DNA of 64,000 bases from Dyella_B acidisoli. Lineage in GTDB: Bacteria > Pseudomonadota > Gammaproteobacteria > Xanthomonadales > Rhodanobacteraceae. Shown piece by piece: positions 62,210-64,000 of the stretch. Under the pieces are notes generated by a model that was given only the letters and a program-made list of their open reading frames with translations, had not been told where the DNA came from and did no database searches. The DNA lies in the NCBI RefSeq assembly GCF_049532895.1, contig NZ_CP064031.1, forward strand, positions 4,278,001-4,342,000, given 5' to 3'. A program made the translations under genes and the position numbers. The stretch's first letter is position 1; the number at the start of each line of letters is the position of its first letter.

Positions 62210-64000
62210 ATGCGTTCAGGTCGTCTCGCCGCGTCAGGACTGCTGATTTCAATGCTCTTGAGCGCCTGCGTGCCGTCCGTGGTGCCACGTTCGCCCGCAG
62301 AGATCGCCGCAGCGCAAAACGCTGCCGACCTGAGCAATCGGGGGCAATTCGACCAGTCCGCACAAGCCTATCTGGCGCTTGCCGCGCAAACGCCGAGCCG
62401 CGTCGATCATTACAAGCTGCTGGCCGCCGAAGCTTATCGCGAAGAAAACGCGCTGGATCGCGCGGCGCCACTTGTTACGGGCATCCAGCGCGACCGACTC
62501 AGCGATGACGAACCCGTACGCTTGGACTTGCTGCGCGCAGAAATCGCACTGCGCCAGCGCGACCCAGCCACCGCGCTGCGCTTGACCACGCAGCCGGATC
62601 TGAGCGTACCGGCGAATCTACGTCCACGCTTGCTGATCCTGCGCGCCGATGCGCTCGCTGGCACAGGCGATCTATGGGGTGCAGCGCGCACGCGCGTCGA
62701 AATGGACGACGTATTGCATGGCGCCGATCGCGAACAGAATCGCGATCAGACGCTGACGCTACTCACCAAGCTCGGTGCGCAACCGCTCAAGCAACGCGCA
62801 GCGGCCATGCAGCAAGGTGATCGCATGCTGCCATGGGTGAATGAAGCACTCGGCCGTCTGGGCGTGACGGTGGCACAGGCACAGCCGAATCTGGAACAAG
62901 CCGTCGGCACACTGGTGCCTGGCAGCGGCGCCAGTGTGCGCGAGGGCTACAAAATGCCCGCACATGTCGCGCTCTTGCTGCCCAACAGCGACGGCCTGGC
63001 GGCTGCAGGCGCAGCCATTCGCGAAGGCTTCTTTGCCGCTTACTTCCAGTCGTCCGACACGCATGCGCCACGCGCCACGGTACGCGTCTATGACAGCGGC
63101 GGCAATGCCGCCAGCGCGGTCAAGGCTTATAACCAGGCTGTAGCCGACGGCGCGCAGATGGTGATCGGTCCGTTGGCGCGCCCGGAAGTTATGGCTGTGC
63201 TCGGCCAGCCATCGCTGCCCGTTCCGGTGCTGGCGCTCAATCATTCGGATAACAAAACCCTGCCGGCGGGTACGGCAAGCGAATTTGCCCTGATGCCTGA
63301 AGACGAAGGCGCGCAGGCCGCCGATCACATGATCGAGCGCGGCCTACACAATACCTACGTACTCATTTCCGGCGACGACTTCGCCAAACGCGCCGCAGCA
63401 GCATTCAAGGCAGAGTTGGAAGCCAAGGGCGGACAGATCACCGGCACCGCACAGTTGCCGGCGAGCGGCGTCAATTACGGTGATGCCGTCAACGCATTGA
63501 ATGCCGGCAATGCCGGAACCGACGCGGGCATTTTCATCAGCATGCGTGCAGAGCAAGCACGACTGCTGCTGCCGCAGTTGCGCATTGTGCGCATCAACCT
63601 GCCCGTATTCGGCACATCGCATATCTATGGCGGCAGCGATAACGCCACAGCGGATCGCGACTTGGAAGGCGTGGAATTCTGCGGCGCCCCGTGGCTGTTC
63701 GACGCACAAACCGGCCTGCCCGGCTATCACGACATCGCGGCACAGCTACCCGCCGCGCATGGCGGAACGGCCCAACTGTTCGCGTTCGGCATGGATGCAT
63801 GGAACCTCGTGCCTTACCTCGACTGGCTGCACAACCATCCAGGCAGCTACCTACCCGGCGCAACGGGTCAACTTACCGTGGATACCTTCGGCCACGTGAA
63901 GCGCGTGCTGACTTGGCTGAAATTCCAAGATGGCGTAGCGCGCCCGAGCAACGCCAGCCTGCAGATGGACAGCACGCCTGATGGCCCTGCTCCCGCAAGC
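62210..64000 (+). CDS. lpoA: LpoA-like (LppC) penicillin-binding-protein activator lipoprotein, 3' end outside window
   Basis: Open to the right edge (597 codons seen). ATG 62210 has GAGGAA upstream. Lipobox LSAC (C20) after a signal peptide (RSGRLAASGLLISMLLSAC). An N-terminal TPR-like helical domain (about 30-230) is followed by a periplasmic-binding-protein-like domain (HVALLLPNSDGLAAAGAAIR, EGFFAAYFQSSD, VIGPLARPEVMAVLGQPSLP). This is the LpoA layout: an outer-membrane lipoprotein that activates PBP1A. Position opposite rsmI is the same as in E. coli. Confidence 0.92.
   Translation, partial: MRSGRLAASGLLISMLLSACVPSVVPRSPAEIAAAQNAADLSNRGQFDQSAQAYLALAAQTPSRVDHYKLLAAEAYREENALDRAAPLVTGIQRDRLSDDEPVRLDLLRAEIALRQRDPATALRLTTQPDLSVPANLRPRLLILRADALAGTGDLWGAARTRVEMDDVLHGADREQNRDQTLTLLTKLGAQPLKQRAAAMQQGDRMLPWVNEALGRLGVTVAQAQPNLEQAVGTLVPGSGASVREGYKMPAHVALLLPNSDGLAAAGAAIREGFFAAYFQSSDTHAPRATVRVYDSGGNAASAVKAYNQAVADGAQMVIGPLARPEVMAVLGQPSLPVPVLALNHSDNKTLPAGTASEFALMPEDEGAQAADHMIERGLHNTYVLISGDDFAKRAAAAFKAELEAKGGQITGTAQLPASGVNYGDAVNALNAGNAGTDAGIFISMRAEQARLLLPQLRIVRINLPVFGTSHIYGGSDNATADRDLEGVEFCGAPWLFDAQTGLPGYHDIAAQLPAAHGGTAQLFAFGMDAWNLVPYLDWLHNHPGSYLPGATGQLTVDTFGHVKRVLTWLKFQDGVARPSNASLQMDSTPDGPAPAS

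Noticed and set aside
1..64000. CRISPR arrays and tRNA genes
   Set aside because: Looked for regularly spaced direct repeats and cloverleaf-like sequences in the gaps. The only regular repeats are inside the autotransporter coding sequence, and no tRNA was recognised by eye.

Overview
The window looks like a chromosomal segment from a gammaproteobacterium of the Xanthomonadales, probably Rhodanobacteraceae (Dyella/Rhodanobacter-like). This is inferred from gene order and protein style, not from a database search. The supports are a division/cell-wall (dcw) cluster that goes from mraY straight to ftsW with no murD, an lptD-surA-pdxA-rsmA-apaG-apaH run, paired ubiH/ubiI, and a glpFKD/glpR set. 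The core genes are GC-rich. Parts of 11.4-13.6 kb and 18.3-19.0 kb are visibly richer in A+T and carry broken mobile genes.

Layout. 0-8.2 kb: the 3' part of a giant autotransporter adhesin, cut by the left edge, built from hundreds of beta-strand repeats and a C-terminal outer-membrane barrel. 8.3-12 kb: accessory DNA with two unrecognised proteins, an IS3 transposase scrap, a small protein with two tandem LuxR-type DNA-binding domains and a decayed integrase. 12.0-12.5 kb: ssb. 12.7-19.25 kb: a segment bracketed by two 115-bp direct repeats, each containing the 3' end of glpK. Inside are an autotransporter whose passenger looks like a two-lobed pepsin-type aspartic protease, a secreted eight-cysteine protein and a possible small secreted peptide. 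19.2-24.2 kb: glycerol catabolism (glpK, glpF, glpD, glpR) with GlpR-like operators before glpD. 24.4-26.9 kb: ispB, a ~590-bp palindromic repeat element and an exported dienelactone-hydrolase-like protein. 27-32 kb: ubiI-ubiH, then btuM-like cobalamin transporter, cobalamin adenosyltransferase, HDAC-like deacetylase and msrB. 32-39.2 kb: lptD-surA-pdxA-rsmA-apaG-apaH, joining LPS export, outer-membrane protein folding, B6 synthesis and rRNA methylation. 39.3-43.6 kb: secA, a LytM/M23 factor and dciA. 43.8-60.7 kb: the dcw cluster on the minus strand (mraZ to lpxC), tightly overlapped and headed by a MraZ operator. 60.9-64 kb: RNase P RNA, rsmI and the start of an LpoA-like lipoprotein that runs off the right edge.

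Functional picture. The right 40 kb is envelope housekeeping: precursor synthesis (murE/F/C/G, mraY, ddlB), septal synthesis (ftsI/W/L/Q/A/Z), LPS (lpxC, lptD), secretion (secA, surA) and a PBP activator. The left 19 kb is a surface/secretome region shaped by gene transfer. The most novel candidate is the pepsin-like autotransporter at 13.6-16.9 kb inside the glpK-flanked segment.
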